From contig OY751496.1 of NCBI GenBank assembly GCA_963565915.1, positions 2,666,001-2,730,000 on the forward strand: a stretch of DNA of 64,000 bases, read 5' to 3'. Below, piece after piece: positions 63,154 to 64,000 of this stretch (positions are counted from its first letter, which is position 1; the number at the start of each line of letters is the position of its first letter). The notes beneath the pieces were generated by a model that saw nothing but the letters and a program-made list of their open reading frames with translations, made no database searches and was not told the origin of the DNA. The stretch is from Entoloma clypeatum (taxonomy: Eukaryota; Basidiomycota; Agaricomycetes; Agaricales; Entolomataceae). The translations under genes were made by a program, and so were the position numbers.

Positions 63154-63653
63154 AGGGCGATAATTTTTCGATGAAACGGCCCGCTAATGTATCGGCAAGT
63201 GGCTGCTAATCGGCCGCTTAGTGGCCCACTCGGTACATTGCAGGTGCGCAGTTTGATTGCGGGATTTCTTGCGAGATGGCGGCGTAACCCAGCAAATATT
63301 CATAATAGGGGACACATGTGTACTCTCGTTACAGGCTCTCTATGTACCCAGATTGCTTGTCTGCTGTGTAACCTAGTTGCGATATTGTTTGTGGGGCTGG
63401 TGTGTATCTAATCTAGTAATCTAATTGTTCTTTTTGTTACTTGCATCATCCATAACCAATCTCGTAATCAGAACAAAAAATGAGAAAAATGATATGATTA
63501 TGACATTGACTATAGTACGGCCCAGCAGACAAATGTACAACCCAGTTACTTAGTGAGCTACCATGCCAACGCGTCCTCTATAGCGCAATCAATTTGCGCT
63601 TATTTGTACGTGCAGGGTGCTTGTCAGCCTCGTACTGTCCCCAGACAGTGGTG

Positions 63654-63656
63654 TTA
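63654..63656. repeat. Target duplication TTA of giant element (right)
   Basis: TTA directly after the right inverted repeat, matching 15995-15997. Confidence 0.7.
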
Positions 63657-64000
63657 GCAGGCAATAAGTCACTGCGCCGTGTATTCTGACGTCTGGTCCC
63701 AGCTGCATAAACCAGTATTACATTCGACCGTCTTCAATGCTCTGACACTCGACCTTACCCAGAAACGATGCCGAACTCACTTCCTGAAGATAGTCCTTGC
63801 TCCTTCTCAGAAGTTTTCCGAGAGGACATACCGCGCAGTTTCGTGCTTCCGAGTCAGGACGTGCATGTTTACAATATCGACAACGCTATCAAACAAACGG
63901 ACTTTCCCCGTGAGGATGGATTCTCTCCCGCTGTGGAGTATAGGAAGACATTGGATCGTATTGCAGAGAAATCAAAAATCCTCGCAGACAGTGGAGGTGT
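63657..64000 (+). pseudogene. MYND-gene continuation, 3' part (window-truncated)
   Basis: Just past the duplication a frame opens with QAISHCAVYSDVWSQLHKPV, then ALTLDLTQKRCRTHFLKIVL. In pattern it continues the LDEWVEVNRPPL block left of the giant element. Joining at the TTA leaves the frame one base off. A second frame starting at the ATG at 63767 (MPNSLPEDSPCSFSEVFRED) is also open to the window end and looks coding. Whether that is a new gene or the real continuation after a missed intron was not resolved. Confidence 0.5.

Larger units (their letters stand above)
15998..63653. mobile_element. Giant terminal-inverted-repeat element, 47,656 bp, CACTA-like
   Basis: Inverted repeats of about 2.6 kb (15998-18603 and 61053-63653) bound the region. 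Both ends begin CACCACTGTCTGG when read inward. The bases just outside are TTA on both sides in direct orientation (15995-15997 and 63654-63656), a 3-bp target duplication as in CACTA/EnSpm-type elements. The interior encodes a Tnp2-type transposase (37790-47966), a fragment of a second transposase type beside the right repeat, and apparent cargo genes. The element interrupts a MYND gene whose other half follows at 63657. Without nested elements 2, 3 and 4 the original unit would be about 27.6 kb. Which transposase moved it is inference. Confidence 0.8.
61053..63653 (-). repeat. Right terminal inverted repeat, ~2.6 kb
   Basis: Reverse complement of the left repeat. It begins at the point where the shared coding segment (GKFLKKLK) ends and runs to the CAGTGGTG terminus at 63653. 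A 60-bp piece around 61375-61435 is partly repeated at about 60990-61052, just inside the boundary. Confidence 0.9.

Noticed and set aside
15998..63653. Terminal inverted repeats as an assembly artefact (palindromic misjoin)
   Set aside because: The repeats differ at scattered bases, the interior differs on the two sides, the outside flanks are halves of one gene, and a direct TTA duplication marks the ends. Long reads would still be the decisive test.
1..64000. CRISPR arrays, bacterial operons, prophage or riboswitches
   Set aside because: None seen. Introns, chromoviruses and fungal families make this a eukaryotic nuclear sequence.

Overview
The window looks like a piece of a mushroom-forming basidiomycete (Agaricomycete) genome. 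The reasons are short introns of about 50-60 bp with GT-AG ends, a FunK1-type fungal kinase, a fungal MYND zinc-finger gene, Tnp2/CACTA-type transposase domains typical of agaric repeats, and Ty3/Gypsy chromoviruses with C-terminal chromodomains. Host genes are few. Most of the sequence is a nest of mobile elements whose boundaries can be fixed to the base by target-site duplications (TSDs).

Layout. 1-11390: a Ty1/Copia element on the minus strand, cut by a complete 6,625-bp chromovirus (element 1, 860-7484, TSD CATAC). 11391-15670: host DNA with a four-helix membrane protein gene and a Bet1/Sft1-type SNARE gene. 15671-15997: the 5' part of a MYND-finger gene, broken by a very large inverted-repeat element. 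15998-63653: this giant element is 47,656 bp long, has ~2.6-kb terminal inverted repeats and a TTA duplication. The MYND gene resumes at 63657.

Inside the giant element, from the left: a fragmentary multi-exon gene (18.5-19.4 kb, resuming 32.8-34.5 kb) split by element 3 (19420-32802, TSD ATTTC). Element 3 is a chromovirus whose pol is in turn split by element 4 (21619-27718, TSD GCGGG). Next come an Spt5-like NGN/KOW gene (34.7-37.3 kb, minus) and a divergently oriented Tnp2/CACTA-type transposase gene (37.8-48.0 kb). The transposase is interrupted by element 2 (38988-45612, TSD AGAAG), a second inverted copy of element 1 with exactly the same length. A cargo block follows: a small membrane protein, a WD40 protein, two unassigned genes, a FunK1 kinase, an F-box protein and a SAP-like multi-exon gene. 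Last is a fragment of a second transposase type next to the right terminal repeat.

How the parts may work together. The transposase genes, long terminal inverted repeats and 3-bp duplication suggest the whole 47.7 kb moved, or descends from something that moved, as a CACTA-like DNA transposon carrying gene cargo. The three retroelement families each show Tf1/sushi-style self-priming: 10-11 nt at the predicted mRNA 5' end is complementary to the primer site 2 nt past the 5' LTR. Element 3 also carries, antisense to pol, a two-exon gene encoding a canonical Zn2Cys6 cluster. Fungal Zn2Cys6 proteins bind CGG triplets, and elements 3 and 4 are saturated with CGGA/TCCG in LTRs and coding sequence alike. 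An element-encoded regulator acting on these sites is the most interesting hypothesis here. Stop codons breaking otherwise open frames are all TGA, often where CGA (Arg) is plausible, which points to CpG decay.

Limits: everything was read by eye from one strand of sequence. Intron positions are inferred from splice signals and frame continuity, family names from remembered motifs, and repeat ends by manual alignment.
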